Positions 16,969 to 27,516 are shown, counted from the stretch's first letter. The stretch: DNA of 64,000 bases from Fluviirhizobium alvei (GCF_030551875.1 NZ_JAUOZU010000015.1:94668-158667), one strand, 5' to 3'. Numbers and translations are program-made. The notes: a model not told the origin generated them from the sequence alone.

Positions 16969-19437
16969 ATGGTTGCCCTCAAGTCATTCCGTCATTCCGG
17001 TCCGTCCTTTGCCGATCTGGTGCCCTATGCCGGCCTGATCGACAACGGCGTGATCCTGCTCAAGGACGGCTCGCTGATGGCCGGCTGGTATTTTGCCGGA
17101 CCCGACAGCGAGAGCTCGACTGACGCCGAGCGAAACGAAGTCTCGCGGCAGATCAACACGATCCTGTCTCGGCTGGGCTCCGGCTGGATGATCCAGGTGG
17201 AGGCCATCAGGATTCCTACCGGAGACTATCCGGCCGAGGACGATTGCCACTTCCCCGATCCGGTCACGCGGGCGATCGACGCCGAACGGCGCGCCCATTT
17301 CCAGAAGGAGAGGGGACATTTCGAGAGCCGGCACGCACTGATCCTGACCTGGCGTCCGCCTGAGCCGCGGCGCTCGGGGCTAACACGCTATATTTATTCC
17401 GATGCGACCAGCCGTTCCGCAACCTATGCCGATAGAGCGCTCGAAAGCTTCCTGACTACGATCCGCGAGGTCGAACAATATCTCGCCAATGTCGTTTCGA
17501 TCCGGCGGATGATGACACGCGAGGCGCAGACAGGTGGCGGTTTCCGGGTCGCCCGATATGACGTGTTGTTCCAGTTTATCCGCTTCTGCATCACCGGCGA
17601 GAATAACCCGGTGCGCTTGCCCGAGATCCCCATGTATCTCGACTGGCTGGTAACGGCCGAATTGCAGCACGGCCTCACGCCTTTGGTCGAAAATCGCTTT
17701 CTGGGTGTCGTCGCGATCGACGGCTTACCAGCCGAGAGCTGGCCAGGAATCCTCAACAGCCTCGACTTGATGCCGCTTACATACCGCTGGTCGTCGCGCT
17801 TCGTCTTCCTCGATGCCGAGGAGGCGAGGGCGAAACTCGAACGCACCCGCAAGAAGTGGCAGCAGAAGGTGCGCCCATTCTTCGACCAATTGTTTCAGAC
17901 ACAGAGCCGTTCGGTCGATCAGGACGCCATGATGATGGTTGCCGAAACCGAGGATGCGATCGCCGAGGCGTCATCGCAACTTGTCGCCTATGGTTATTAC
18001 ACCCCGGTCATCGTCCTCTTCGACGAGGATCAGTCTCGCTGCCAAGAGAAGTGCGAGGCGGTCCGCCGGCTGATCCAGGCGGAAGGTTTTGGCGCACGGA
18101 TCGAGACGCTGAATGCGACAGACGCCTTTCTCGGCAGCCTGCCGGGCGTTTCCTATGCCAATATTCGCGAACCGCTGATCAACACGCGCAATCTCGCCGA
18201 TCTTATCCCGCTCAATTCGGTCTGGTCGGGAAATCCGGTCGCGCCTTGCCCATTCTATTCGCCCGGCTCACCGCCGCTGATGCAGGTTGCAAGCGGCTCG
18301 ACGCCGTTCCGGCTGAACCTGCATGTCGACGATGTCGGCCATACGCTGATCTTCGGCCCGACCGGCTCGGGCAAATCGACCCTGTTGGCACTGATCGCCG
18401 CGCAGTTCAGGCGCTACGCAGACGCGCAGGTCTTCGCCTTCGACAAGGGCGGTTCGATGCTGCCACTGACGCTTGGCGTCGGCGGCGACCACTACCAGAT
18501 CGGCGGCGATATTGGTCCTTCGGCAACGGGGGAGGCCATGGCGCTCGCCTTCTGCCCGCTCGCTGAACTTTCGACCGATGGTGACCGCGCATGGGCGGCG
18601 GAATGGATCGAGACGCTCGTGGCGCTGCAGGGTGTCACCATCACGCCCGACTATCGTAACGCCATCTCCCGGCAGATCGGGCTGATGGCGGAATCGCGTG
18701 GCCGCTCACTCTCAGACTTTGTATCCGGCGTTCAGATGCGCGAGATCAAGGACGCGCTACACCATTACACCGTCGACAGCCCGATGGGTCAGTTGCTTGA
18801 TGCCGAGGAGGACGGTCTGGTACTGGGCGCCTTCCAATGCTTCGAGATCGAGGAACTGATGAACATGGGCGAGCGCAATCTCGTGCCTGTCCTCACCTAC
18901 CTGTTCCGCCGCATCGAAAAGCGCCTGACCGGCGCACCCAGCCTGATCATCCTCGACGAGGCCTGGCTGATGCTCGGCCACCCCGTTTTCCGCGACAAGA
19001 TCCGCGAATGGCTGAAGGTGTTGCGCAAGGCAAATTGCGCCGTGGTGCTTGCAACCCAGTCGATCTCGGATGCGGAACGCTCCGGCATCATTGATGTGTT
19101 GAAGGAATCCTGCCCGACAAAAATCTGCCTGCCCAACGGGGCCGCGCGGGAGCCTGGCACCCGCGAGTTCTATGAACGCATCGGCTTCAACGAGCGGCAG
19201 ATCGAGATCGTCGCGACGGCACTCCCCAAGCGCGAATACTACGTCGTCTCGCCTGAGGGACGTCGACTGTTCGACATGGCGCTCGGGCCCGTCGCGCTCT
19301 CGTTCGTCGGCGCGTCCGGCAAAGAAGATCTGAAGCGCATCCGCGCCCTTCATCTCGAACATGGGGCCGCATGGCCTCTTCAATGGCTCCAGCAAAGGGG
19401 GATCGCCCATGACGAAACATTCTTCCCGGCCAAGTAA
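16969..19437 (+). CDS. trbE: Conjugal transfer ATPase TrbE
   Basis: The 822-residue VirB4-family ATPase has a CagE/TrbE N-terminal domain (about 1-430), Walker A FGPTGSGKSTLLA near 462-472, Walker B LIILDEAWLML near 658-668 and the downstream VLATQSISD motif. It energises pilus biogenesis and is the largest trb product. The length is normal and no disruption is seen. It lies 9 bp after trbD and overlaps the beginning of trbJ. Confidence 0.96.
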   Translation: MVALKSFRHSGPSFADLVPYAGLIDNGVILLKDGSLMAGWYFAGPDSESSTDAERNEVSRQINTILSRLGSGWMIQVEAIRIPTGDYPAEDDCHFPDPVTRAIDAERRAHFQKERGHFESRHALILTWRPPEPRRSGLTRYIYSDATSRSATYADRALESFLTTIREVEQYLANVVSIRRMMTREAQTGGGFRVARYDVLFQFIRFCITGENNPVRLPEIPMYLDWLVTAELQHGLTPLVENRFLGVVAIDGLPAESWPGILNSLDLMPLTYRWSSRFVFLDAEEARAKLERTRKKWQQKVRPFFDQLFQTQSRSVDQDAMMMVAETEDAIAEASSQLVAYGYYTPVIVLFDEDQSRCQEKCEAVRRLIQAEGFGARIETLNATDAFLGSLPGVSYANIREPLINTRNLADLIPLNSVWSGNPVAPCPFYSPGSPPLMQVASGSTPFRLNLHVDDVGHTLIFGPTGSGKSTLLALIAAQFRRYADAQVFAFDKGGSMLPLTLGVGGDHYQIGGDIGPSATGEAMALAFCPLAELSTDGDRAWAAEWIETLVALQGVTITPDYRNAISRQIGLMAESRGRSLSDFVSGVQMREIKDALHHYTVDSPMGQLLDAEEDGLVLGAFQCFEIEELMNMGERNLVPVLTYLFRRIEKRLTGAPSLIILDEAWLMLGHPVFRDKIREWLKVLRKANCAVVLATQSISDAERSGIIDVLKESCPTKICLPNGAAREPGTREFYERIGFNERQIEIVATALPKREYYVVSPEGRRLFDMALGPVALSFVGASGKEDLKRIRALHLEHGAAWPLQWLQQRGIAHDETFFPAK

Positions 19438-20218
19438 GGTGGCGTGCGCCACCGTCATCGCGGCCATTATGCTCTCCGCCACTTCACCGGTTACAGCTCA
19501 AGCCAGCGGAGTCACCGGGCAGGCGACCGAGTGGACGCAGCTCGCCAACAATGCCGAGCTCGTCTCGTTGGTCGGCAAATCGGCCGAACAGGTGAACAAT
19601 CAGATCACCCAGATTTCTCAGCTTGCCGAGCAGATCCAGAACCAGCTCAACATCTACAACAATCTCCTGCAGAACACCGCTCAACTTCCCAACCACATCT
19701 GGGGCCAGGTCGAAAACGCCCTGAAGAACCTGCAAAACGTCGTGGCACAAGGACAGGGTGTCGCCTTCTCGATGGGCAATATCGATGACGTTCTCAAGCA
19801 GCGCTTCCAGAGTTTTGCCGAGATGAAGAGCAATTTGCCTGATGGAGCGAGCTTCTCCACGACCTATCAGAACTGGTCCGACACCAACCGCGACACGATC
19901 GCCGGCACGCTGAAGGCGGCCAATCTGACGGCCGATCAGTTCTCGAGCGAGGAAAGCACGATGTCGTCGCTGCGCTCGATGTCGGAGTCGTCAGACGGCC
20001 AGATGAAGGCGCTGCAGGTCGGACACCAGATCGCCGCCCAACAGGTTGCGCAGATGCAGAAGCTGCGCGGCCTCGTCTCCCAGCAGATGACCATGATGGG
20101 AACGTGGTATCAGTCCGAACAGGCACAGAAGGATCTGGCGCAGGCGAGACGCGAACAGTTTTTTAGCGCGACCGAGCGTGACATTCGCGGCGGCCAGACG
20201 ATGGAGCCACGCTGGTGA
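19409..20218 (+). CDS. trbJ: Conjugal transfer protein TrbJ
   Basis: The 269-residue VirB5-like periplasmic protein has a signal peptide of about 31 residues ending at TAQA, followed by a Gln-rich coiled-coil region (NNQITQISQLAEQIQNQL). AAAGGGGGA precedes ATG 19409, which lies within the end of trbE. It is thought to form the pilus tip or adhesin. Its C-terminus (REQFFSATERDIRGGQTMEP) closely resembles that of the next protein, TrbK. Confidence 0.93.
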   Translation: MTKHSSRPSKVACATVIAAIMLSATSPVTAQASGVTGQATEWTQLANNAELVSLVGKSAEQVNNQITQISQLAEQIQNQLNIYNNLLQNTAQLPNHIWGQVENALKNLQNVVAQGQGVAFSMGNIDDVLKQRFQSFAEMKSNLPDGASFSTTYQNWSDTNRDTIAGTLKAANLTADQFSSEESTMSSLRSMSESSDGQMKALQVGHQIAAQQVAQMQKLRGLVSQQMTMMGTWYQSEQAQKDLAQARREQFFSATERDIRGGQTMEPRW

Positions 20219-20445
20219 GCCCGCGTCTGATTATCATTCTCGTCTTGGCGGGGATCGTCGCGTTCGGAGGCGGCATCGTCACCTGGATCGTGGAGCAGCC
20301 GCGTCCGGCGCCCGTGTCCGGATCGGGCGCGGCCTCTACGCAACCTGCCTCCGAAACCGAGCGCCGCAAGCATCGCGAACAGTTCTTCAGTGGCGACCCG
20401 GAGCGCGGCGTGCGTGGCGGGCAGGAGATGAAGCCGCGATGGTAA
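20215..20445 (+). CDS. trbK: Entry exclusion protein TrbK
   Basis: A 76-residue protein with one N-terminal membrane segment (LIIILVLAGIVAFGGGIVTWI), a Pro/Ser-rich linker and the conserved tail REQFFSGDPERGVRGGQEMK. The family reduces uptake of a second copy of the same plasmid. It uses a GTG start overlapping the TrbJ stop. No lipobox cysteine is present, unlike TrbK of RP4, so it is probably an inner-membrane rather than a lipid-anchored form. Confidence 0.88.
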   Translation: MSPRLIIILVLAGIVAFGGGIVTWIVEQPRPAPVSGSGAASTQPASETERRKHREQFFSGDPERGVRGGQEMKPRW

Positions 20446-21635
20446 TTGTCCATCCTTCCCGGAAGCTGGAGCTTGCGTTCATTTCGATCGGCCTCATCCT
20501 GTTGGTCGCGACACCGGCGCTTGCCCAACAGGGTTCGGTTTTGACGACGCTGGAAAACTCCGTCGTCACGGCCGCGAAAGGTTGGGAAACCACGGTGATG
20601 AACGCGGCGCGTTCGCTGTTCTGGATTCTTGCCGGCATTGAAGTCGGGATCGCCGCGGTGTGGCTGGCGATCAACGCCGCCTCGCTCGACAGCTGGTTTG
20701 CCGAGCTCGTGCGGCGGATCATGTTCATCGGCCTCTTCGCCTTCATCCTCGACCAAGGGCCGTCTTTCGCCAAGGCCGTGGTCGACAGCCTCTACCAGAT
20801 CGGCGCCGGCGGCGGCTCGGCATCACCCGCAAACATTTTCGACGCGGGCATCCGGGTCGCGACCAAGATGTCCGAACAGGCGAAGTTCGGTTTATGGGAA
20901 GACAATGCGCTGGCGATCGCCGCCGTCTTCGCCATGGTCGTGGTCGTCGTCTGCTTCTCGTTGGTTGCGGCGATTTTCGTCGCTGTCATGGTCGAGATGT
21001 ATGTCGGCCTGCTCGCCGGCATGATCATGCTCGGTCTCGGCGGCTCGTCCTTCACCAAGGATTTCGCGGTTAAATATCTGGTCTACGCCTTCTCCGTCGG
21101 CATGAAGCTGATGGCGCTGGTGATGATCGCCAAGATCGGCTCGGACATCCTGCTTGGGCTTGCCGAGGCGCCGACAGCGACCTCCGAGCAGTTCATCACC
21201 ACACTTGCCATCGCCGGCATCTCGGTTGTGGTCTTCGTGATCGCCATGTATGTCCCGCCGATCCTGCAGGGTGTGGTCCAGGGCGCCTCGGTTGCCGGAG
21301 GTATGGAAGCGATCCGTCATGGCGGCCAGGCCGCGACATTCGCGGCCGGCGGCGCTTTCCTTGGCGCGAGTGCCGCAACGAAAGGGGCGCAGACGGCGAA
21401 CTCAGCGAGGGCGGGGGGCTCTTCGATGGCCGGAGCGGCGCTTCGCGGCATGGCGTCCGGTATTGGAAGTGCTGGATGGGCTGCCGGATCGGCTGCCAAG
21501 GAGAAGGCGATCGCCTCTCCCGGCGCCTATGCCGGATCGCTGCTCGGCCTCGCCAACGCCAAGCTCGACCAGACGCGTCAGTCGGACCGGCCCACGCCGC
21601 CACCTCCACCCCCGCCCATCAACGAGAACAAATAG
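20439..21635 (+). CDS. trbL: Conjugal transfer protein TrbL
   Basis: The 398-residue VirB6-family polytopic inner-membrane protein has a signal-like first segment (ISIGLILLVATPALA) and at least five further hydrophobic segments up to about residue 280. A Gly/Ala-rich tail and a poly-Pro end (TPPPPPPPINENK) follow. It forms part of the translocation channel. ATG at 20439 overlaps the end of trbK by 7 nt. Confidence 0.94.
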   Translation: MVIVHPSRKLELAFISIGLILLVATPALAQQGSVLTTLENSVVTAAKGWETTVMNAARSLFWILAGIEVGIAAVWLAINAASLDSWFAELVRRIMFIGLFAFILDQGPSFAKAVVDSLYQIGAGGGSASPANIFDAGIRVATKMSEQAKFGLWEDNALAIAAVFAMVVVVVCFSLVAAIFVAVMVEMYVGLLAGMIMLGLGGSSFTKDFAVKYLVYAFSVGMKLMALVMIAKIGSDILLGLAEAPTATSEQFITTLAIAGISVVVFVIAMYVPPILQGVVQGASVAGGMEAIRHGGQAATFAAGGAFLGASAATKGAQTANSARAGGSSMAGAALRGMASGIGSAGWAAGSAAKEKAIASPGAYAGSLLGLANAKLDQTRQSDRPTPPPPPPPINENK

Positions 21636-21652
21636 CTGGAGGTTGATCACCC

Positions 21653-22330
21653 ATGGCCGGACGCAATCCGCCAAATAATCCCCATATTGCCAATCCCTAT
21701 CTGACCGCGCGCAATGAATGGAACGAGCGTTATGGCTCCTATGTGAAGGCCGCCGCGGCCTGGCGCATCGTCGGCGTCACCGGCATGGTCATGGCGGTGA
21801 TCGGCTTCGGCTATGCTCTCTACCAGAGCACTCAAGTGAAGCTCGTTCCCTATATCGTCGAGGTCGACAAGCTCGGCACGGCCTCCAATGCCGGCTTCCC
21901 GCAGCAGATCGAATATGCAGACCCGCGTGTGGTGCGCGCGACGCTCGGCAGCTTCGTCACGAATTTCCGGAGCGTGACGCCGGATGCGGTGGTGCAAAAG
22001 CAATATATCGACCGAACCTACGGCCTGCTCAGGACCTCGGATCCCGCGACCGAGAAGGTCAACGCCTGGTTCCGTTCCAGTTCGCCCTTCGAGAAGGCGA
22101 AAACCGCCACGGTTGCCGTCGAGGTCAACAACATCGTTGCTCTGTCGAACCAGTCCTATCAGGTCGACTGGACCGAGTTCGAGCGCGACCGCCGCGGCAA
22201 GGAAACGGCCACACGCCGCTTTCGCGGCATCGCCACCGTGACACTGACGCCGCCGCAGGACGAGGGCGTCATCCGCCTCAATCCCATCGGTCTCTATCTC
22301 CGCGACTTCGACTGGACAGCGCAGCTTTGA
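21653..22330 (+). CDS. trbF: Conjugal transfer protein TrbF
   Basis: The 225-residue VirB8-family protein has a cytoplasmic start ([21 protein letters not shown]), one membrane segment ([19 protein letters not shown]) and a periplasmic NTF2-like domain ending [17 protein letters not shown], the standard TrbF C-terminus. It is a scaffold protein of the conjugation channel. TGGAGGTT lies upstream of the ATG. Confidence 0.95.
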   Translation: MAGRNPPNNPHIANPYLTARNEWNERYGSYVKAAAAWRIVGVTGMVMAVIGFGYALYQSTQVKLVPYIVEVDKLGTASNAGFPQQIEYADPRVVRATLGSFVTNFRSVTPDAVVQKQYIDRTYGLLRTSDPATEKVNAWFRSSSPFEKAKTATVAVEVNNIVALSNQSYQVDWTEFERDRRGKETATRRFRGIATVTLTPPQDEGVIRLNPIGLYLRDFDWTAQL

Positions 22331-22335
22331 AAGGC

Positions 22336-23202
22336 ATGGCCCCGAACATGAATATCCAACACAGACGATTTTCGGCCATGCTGATTGCCTGCGCAATCGC
22401 ACCGACGGGGCTGGCGCTCTCCGCCCTTGCACCTCTCGACGTCTTTGCGGCCGACGGCGTGACCGCCAACGAGGCGAAGGGCATGGGGATTTCCACCCAG
22501 TGGCGGGGATCGCGAGGGTTGGTCACCAAGGGAGCGGACGGAAAGGTGATCTTCCTCTATGGCGAGGTTCAGCCCTCGGTCGTCTGCTCGCCACTTCAGG
22601 TTTGCGATATCGAACTTCAGGGCGGCGAGGTCGTTCGCGACGTGCTGGTCGGCGACACGGTGCGCTGGAAGGTGGAGCCGGCGACATCAGGGCCGGCCGG
22701 TGGCCAGGCGATCCATCTGATCGTCAAGCCGTCGGAGCCGGGCTTGGTAACCTCGATGGTGGTGACGACGTCGCGTCGGACCTATCATATCCAGCTCAAG
22801 TCGCATGCCACGCAATACATGGCCCGAGTCGGATTCGAGTATCCGGAGGACGTCTCGGCGACACTCGCCGACATCAATGCCCGTCTCGAGGCGAGCACCA
22901 TCCCCGGCGCCGGCGTTCCAGCCGAGCAGTTGAACTTCTCCTATTCGGTCTCCGGTAGAGCCGGCTGGCGGCCGACACGGGTCTATTCGGACGGCCTGAA
23001 AACCTACATCCAGTTCCCACGCTCGATCTCCGGCCAGGATGCGCCAGTGCTGTTCGTCACCTCCGGCGGCCAGAACCGGATCGTCAACTATCGGATGAAG
23101 AACGACATGATGGTGGTCGACTATCACATCGATCGCGCGGTCCTCGTCTCGGGCGTCGGCTGGAAACAGGAAAAGGTGACGATCAGAAGGGGAGGGCGGT
23201 GA
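22336..23202 (+). CDS. trbG: Conjugal transfer protein TrbG
   Basis: The VirB9-family periplasmic/outer-membrane protein (about 284-288 residues) has a signal peptide ending near DVFAAD, the N-terminal VirB9 domain, and a C-terminal beta-rich region with [18 protein letters not shown] and [10 protein letters not shown]. It forms the outer-membrane ring with TrbH and TrbI. Either ATG 22336 or ATG 22348 may be used; AAAGG lies just upstream of the first. Confidence 0.94.
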   Translation: MAPNMNIQHRRFSAMLIACAIAPTGLALSALAPLDVFAADGVTANEAKGMGISTQWRGSRGLVTKGADGKVIFLYGEVQPSVVCSPLQVCDIELQGGEVVRDVLVGDTVRWKVEPATSGPAGGQAIHLIVKPSEPGLVTSMVVTTSRRTYHIQLKSHATQYMARVGFEYPEDVSATLADINARLEASTIPGAGVPAEQLNFSYSVSGRAGWRPTRVYSDGLKTYIQFPRSISGQDAPVLFVTSGGQNRIVNYRMKNDMMVVDYHIDRAVLVSGVGWKQEKVTIRRGGR

Positions 23203-23675
23203 TGCGAACCTTTCCGCACTATCTCCTCTTGCGCCCCATCCGCGCCCTTGCCACACCCTTCGCCCTGACCATCCTCCTTTCCGGATGCCAATCGATGGGG
23301 ACTGATGGTCTCGTCGCCAGCAACGCGCCGCCGGAGATCTCCGGCCCGGCTGCAAGCGCCATTGCCGGCGATATGGTCAGCCGCCTTGCCGAGCAGATCG
23401 GACCCGGCAAGGCGACGGTTGCCCTCAAACCGGAAACCTCGCCCTTCGGGCAGGCGCTGGAGGCGGCGCTGAAAGGCTGGGGTTATGCCGTCGTCACCGA
23501 TCAGAAGACGGACAGCGGTACGAAGGTCATCCCGCTCGCCTATGTGATCGTGCCATTCGACGGGCAAGTGCTGGCGCGTCTTTCGACCGATAGCGTCGAA
23601 CTTGGCCGCGCCTACACAGTCACGGCAAACGGTGCAATGCCGGCGAGTGCACTTTCGCTGATGCGGCGCGGCTGA
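23202..23675 (+). CDS. trbH: Conjugal transfer lipoprotein TrbH
   Basis: The 157-residue protein has a clear lipoprotein signal ([10 protein letters not shown]), so it should be lipid-anchored in the outer membrane at Cys of the LSGC box. This fits the VirB7-like role of stabilising TrbG. The start overlaps the trbG stop. Position between trbG and trbI is as in Ti plasmids. Confidence 0.9.
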   Translation: MRTFPHYLLLRPIRALATPFALTILLSGCQSMGTDGLVASNAPPEISGPAASAIAGDMVSRLAEQIGPGKATVALKPETSPFGQALEAALKGWGYAVVTDQKTDSGTKVIPLAYVIVPFDGQVLARLSTDSVELGRAYTVTANGAMPASALSLMRRG

Positions 23676-23687
23676 GGGGAGGCGACG

Positions 23688-25010
23688 ATGGTGCAATCCT
23701 TGCAACTTGGTGGCGCTGCGAATGCCGAAGCGGAAGCCGGCATCAAGCGGATCAACCGCCTGCCGATTATCGTGGTGATCGTGCTGGTGATCGCCTTCCT
23801 TGGCGTCATTTTCTATGGGCTTGCCTCCCGCGGACTCTACTTCGGAAAGGACAGCGGTCCGGAAACGAGTTCGGGCAATCCGGCCTCGACCTTCGCCGAC
23901 CAGATCAAGCGCGGCGTGACGGACGGCATCATCGGCGAGCCGCTGCAGCAGACGACGTTCCAGCCGACACCTGTCGAAACAAAGCAGGCCGAGGAGAAGG
24001 CGAACAATCCCTTCACGCCGCAGCCGGGACAACGCGAGGTGCAGCAGCGCGGGCAGGAGCTGGAAAGCGAAGCGGTCTGGCGTGCCCGTCTCGAGCGGGA
24101 ACAGCGGGAGCAATATCTGCGTGAGCGGCATCGCCAGCGCATGGCCCGGCTGCAGGCGAATGACGCGGCCTATGACGCACCACTCGCCATCGACCGCAGC
24201 AAGCTGGAGGCGAGGGCAGACGAGACCACCTCGGCGGGAACGATGACGAACGCTGCGTCATCGACGACCACCGGCGCCAACTCTGATCTTTATGCCGCCG
24301 CGTTGCGGGCCGGGTTCGGGGGGCAGAATGTCGACCCGAACGGGCAGAGTTCCAAAGAGGACTTCTTCAACGCCGATCTCAAGGAGGTCGGCTACCTGCC
24401 GAACCGCGTCGTACCGCAGCAGTCACCCTTTGAACTGAAACGCGGTTCGGTCATCCCGGCGACGCTGATCACCGGCATCAATTCGGATCTGCCCGGCCGG
24501 ATCGCCGCCCAGGTCAGCCAGAACGTCTATGACAGCACCACAGGACATCGCCTGCTGATCCCGCAAGGAGCGAAGCTGTTCGGCCGCTACGACAGCAAGG
24601 TGTCGTTCGGGCAGAGCCGCGTCCTCGTCGTCTGGACGGATATCATTTTCCCGAACGGCTCGACGCTGCAGATTGGCGGCATGGCGGGGACCGACGCGCA
24701 AGGCTATGGCGGTTTCCACGACAAGGTGAACAACCACTATTGGCGGACATTCGGCTCGGCGGCGCTGATCGCGCTGATTGGGACAGGGATCGACGCATCC
24801 TTGCCGGAGAGTTCGACGCTCGCCGCGCAGGAGACGGCATCCGATGCGGCAAGGCGGAATTTCGCGGAGAGCTTCGGCCGGGTCGCCGAGCAAACGATTA
24901 GCCGAAATCTCAATGTCCAGCCGACGCTGGAAATCCGGCCAGGGTACAAGTTCAACGTGCTTGTTGATCAGGACATCGTGTTTCCGAGTGTTTATCAAGA
25001 CAAAACCTGA
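23688..25010 (+). CDS. trbI: Conjugal transfer protein TrbI
   Basis: The 440-residue VirB10-family protein has one N-terminal membrane segment (IIVVIVLVIAFLGVIFYGL), a long Gln/Arg-rich periplasmic linker, and the conserved C-terminal beta-barrel domain (about 245-440, with GSVIPATLITGINSDLPG and LNVQPTLEIRPGYKFNVLV). It spans both membranes and links ATPase energy to channel opening. It is the last trb gene; about 230 bp after its stop the insertion-sequence cluster begins. Confidence 0.95.
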   Translation: MVQSLQLGGAANAEAEAGIKRINRLPIIVVIVLVIAFLGVIFYGLASRGLYFGKDSGPETSSGNPASTFADQIKRGVTDGIIGEPLQQTTFQPTPVETKQAEEKANNPFTPQPGQREVQQRGQELESEAVWRARLEREQREQYLRERHRQRMARLQANDAAYDAPLAIDRSKLEARADETTSAGTMTNAASSTTTGANSDLYAAALRAGFGGQNVDPNGQSSKEDFFNADLKEVGYLPNRVVPQQSPFELKRGSVIPATLITGINSDLPGRIAAQVSQNVYDSTTGHRLLIPQGAKLFGRYDSKVSFGQSRVLVVWTDIIFPNGSTLQIGGMAGTDAQGYGGFHDKVNNHYWRTFGSAALIALIGTGIDASLPESSTLAAQETASDAARRNFAESFGRVAEQTISRNLNVQPTLEIRPGYKFNVLVDQDIVFPSVYQDKT

Positions 25011-25241
25011 CGCAAGTCGCGCTTTTCTCCCGCTCGACCGCGTGAGGCAGTTAGATCTGAACTGACCAAACACGTTTCGCCGCTCTCAAACACTAGCATT
25101 TGACTTCATTTCATCCAGCGCACATCTCCGCGCGGGTCGAAACATGGCCGCCCCACCTACACCGCGCCCACATGCCTAAAGCCGAGCCCGGCAACATCGA
25201 GCCTATCGACAAAAGTTTACCGCCTAGCTCAGTGCATGGCC

Positions 25242-25261
25242 GGGCCAGTCGCAAACATTTT
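25242..25261 (+). repeat. IS6-type terminal inverted repeat (outer end)
   Basis: GGGCCAGTCGCAAACATTTT resembles the IS6-family end GGxxCTGTxGCAAA and lies about 35 bp beyond the stop of the transposase at 25297-26142. It marks the 3' boundary of that element. No matching end was found on the other side. Confidence 0.55.
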
Positions 25262-25296
25262 CTGAGCGCGCGATTATCCCCTGAGCATCCTCGTTT

Positions 25297-26142
25297 TCAT
25301 ACTTTGTTAACCTTTCGCAGTCCGAAGAGGTGCGCAAGCAAATCGTTCTGGTCGTTTACAGTCCAACCGCCTGAAAAGCCAAAGCCTTTCCTCAACCACA
25401 GCATCGCCTCGAAACCCGCGATAGTTCGCCGCGCTGTGTTGAAGGATTGGAAACCACCGATCTTTGGCATGTTCTTCTTTACCCGGAAATGGTCACTTTC
25501 GATGCCTTGCTGGAGGTGCCTGGTGACATAGTGGACGGGGTCCGGATGGAGAAGCCCATCATCAACCGACGTTTTGATCGTTGACGGGAAGGTGTTGGCC
25601 CCGTCCGTCCCGATCCTGTTCGGCGACAACAAGGGTTCGTCTTTGAGCATCTTGCGGAAGAACCGTTTGGCGGCGTCGAGATCGCGCTTAGTGGTTAGCA
25701 GGAAATCCACCGGATTGCCGTGTTTATCGATGGCTCGGTACAGATAGCGCCATTTGCCGCGGATCTTGACGTATGTCTCGTCAATCCGGACTGAGCCGCA
25801 GTGGGGTCGCCGAAACTGCCGCAGCCGTTTATCGATCATCGGCGCATAAGCCAATACCCAGCGGTTGACGGTGCTATGATCGACCTCGAAGCCAAGTTCC
25901 CGGAACATTTCCTCGAGATCTCGGTAGCTGAGCGGATAGCGCAAATACCAAGCTACCGCCTGTACAATCAACCATGCCTCGAAATGCCTGCCTTTGAAAT
26001 CATCCTTCGACTGGCGCTTTAGCTTCTCGGCAATCGAATTCAGATGGGGTGGTTGCCGCCCTCCCCAGACGGCATCGCAATGTGCCAGGATGTGGTGTTG
26101 AGGCCACTGAGCGGAAAGGACGGCAACGGTTATGAACGACAC
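25297..26142 (-). mobile_element. IS6-family transposase, 5' end joined to IS110 sequence
   Basis: From residue about 45 onward the protein is a standard IS6/IS26-like DDE transposase: KGRHFEAWLIVQAVAWYLRYPLSYRDLEEMF, VDHSTVNRWV, RIDETYVKIRGKWRYLYRAID (first Asp), GTDGANTF (second Asp) and the HLQQGIESDHFRVK catalytic Glu block. The first 35 residues are not IS6-like and come from sequence next to the start of the IS110 gene, so the native start appears lost. Replicative transposition by this copy is doubtful unless an alternative start is used. Confidence 0.8.
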
Positions 26143-27161
26143 GATGATTGGCGTGGATTTAGCAAAGAATGTCTTTCAACTACACGGCGCGTCGATGACC
26201 GGGCAGCTTCGGTTCCGAAAGAAGCTGTCACGGCAGAATTTTTCCAAGTTCATGGCGGAACACCCGCCGGCGTTGGTGGTGATGGAAGCCTGTGGCAGCG
26301 CGCATTATTGGGCGTGTGAGATGGTTAGGCTGGACCATGAGGTGAAGCTGATCGCGGCGCAGTACGTGCGGCCGTTCGTAAAGCGGCAGAAGAACGATGC
26401 GACAGACGCGGAGGCGATCGTGATTGCAGCCCAGCGACCGAAGATGCGCTTCGTGGAGCCGAAATCTGCGGAGCAGCAGAGCCGGGCGATCCTGTTTCGG
26501 GCTCGAGAACGAGCTCGTCCATCAACGTACCGAATTGGTCAACGCGCTCAGAGCTTGCCTTTATGAATATGGCCATATTGTTCCGCAGGGTGTTCACCAC
26601 TTCAAGCGTATTGAGGAGATTCTGGACGAGCCAAACAGTGACCTGCCAGAGTTGATGCGCGAGGAATGCCGCGATCTGCTGAAACAGATCGCCGAAAAGA
26701 CAATGCGCATCACTCAGCGGACCGTAAAGATTAAGGCGTTGGCGGCTGAAGCTGACACGGCGCGGCGTTTGCAGACTATTCCCGGCGTTGGCCCCTTGAC
26801 TGCCTTGGCCGTCGAAGCCTTTTCCCCGCCGATGGGGAACTTCCGGTGTGGTCGTGACTTTGCCGCATGGCTCGGCCTCGTGCCACGCCAGTTCTCGTCC
26901 GGCGGTAAACAGCGGCTCGGACGCATTTCCAAGACAGGGCAGTCCGATATCCGCAGACTGCTGATTATCGGGGCGATGTCACGCCTGAACTGGCTGGGCC
27001 GAAAATCCATCCCGGAAGGATCGTGGCTAGGGCGCATGCTCGCTCGAAAGCCGCGAATGCTGGTCGCGATTGCACTGGCCAACAAGATGGCGCGCACGAT
27101 CTGGGCGCTGCTCACAAAACATGAGGATTATCGAGTTCCGGCGCAGGCGATAGCAACATGA
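26132..27161 (+). pseudogene. Frameshifted IS110-family transposase
   Basis: The N-terminal DEDD domain (MIGVDLAKNVFQLHG, then VVMEACGSAHYWA and KNDATDAEAIVIAAQRP) reads in one frame to a stop at 26566. Near 26510 the frame must shift to continue as NELVHQRTELVNALRACLYEYG and the transposase_20 domain (LQTIPGVGPLTALAVEAF, FAAWLGLVPRQFSSGGKQRLG). A one-base change at this point splits the gene, so it is probably inactive. Members of this family cut and join with a DEDD nuclease and do not usually leave inverted repeats. Confidence 0.85.
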
Positions 27162-27516
27162 TCAAAATGCTGTAATCAGCCTGTTGCCGGAAAATGGGGT
27201 GGAAGAAGGCGACGACCCGAATGGGCGAAAAGATCTGGATCGGGAAAACCAGTAATGATTCGTGAGCAGTAGAGTTCGACATTCAGATTTGAACCCGACC
27301 CGCAGATCACCATACCGGCCAGCGGCTTCTGGAAATGCTGCGTTTACAGGCCTGACAGAAGACCGCACTCGATCACATACCCATCGGGCCAGAAACCTCT
27401 TGCATCACGGGCGGCAACCACAGAAGAATCATAGCTACGCTCCGCTACATTGGGAGCGGCAATTTCTCCGCTGGTGGTCAACAGGCCGTTAACCAAGAAA
27501 ATTTGCGACAGGCCCC
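27162..27516. other. IS110 flank and relic of an IS6-like end
   Basis: No gene was seen. The first 100 bp look like the 3' flank of the IS110 unit. Positions 27440-27516, read on the minus strand, begin with GGGGCCTGTCGCAAAT and match 49534-49609 at roughly four of five bases. It is probably a degenerate end of an IS6-like element. Confidence 0.45.

Noticed and set aside
25100..25531. Plus-strand 143-codon frame after trbI as a traM/traR remnant
   Set aside because: No similarity to LuxR or TraM; most of it is antisense to the IS6 transposase.
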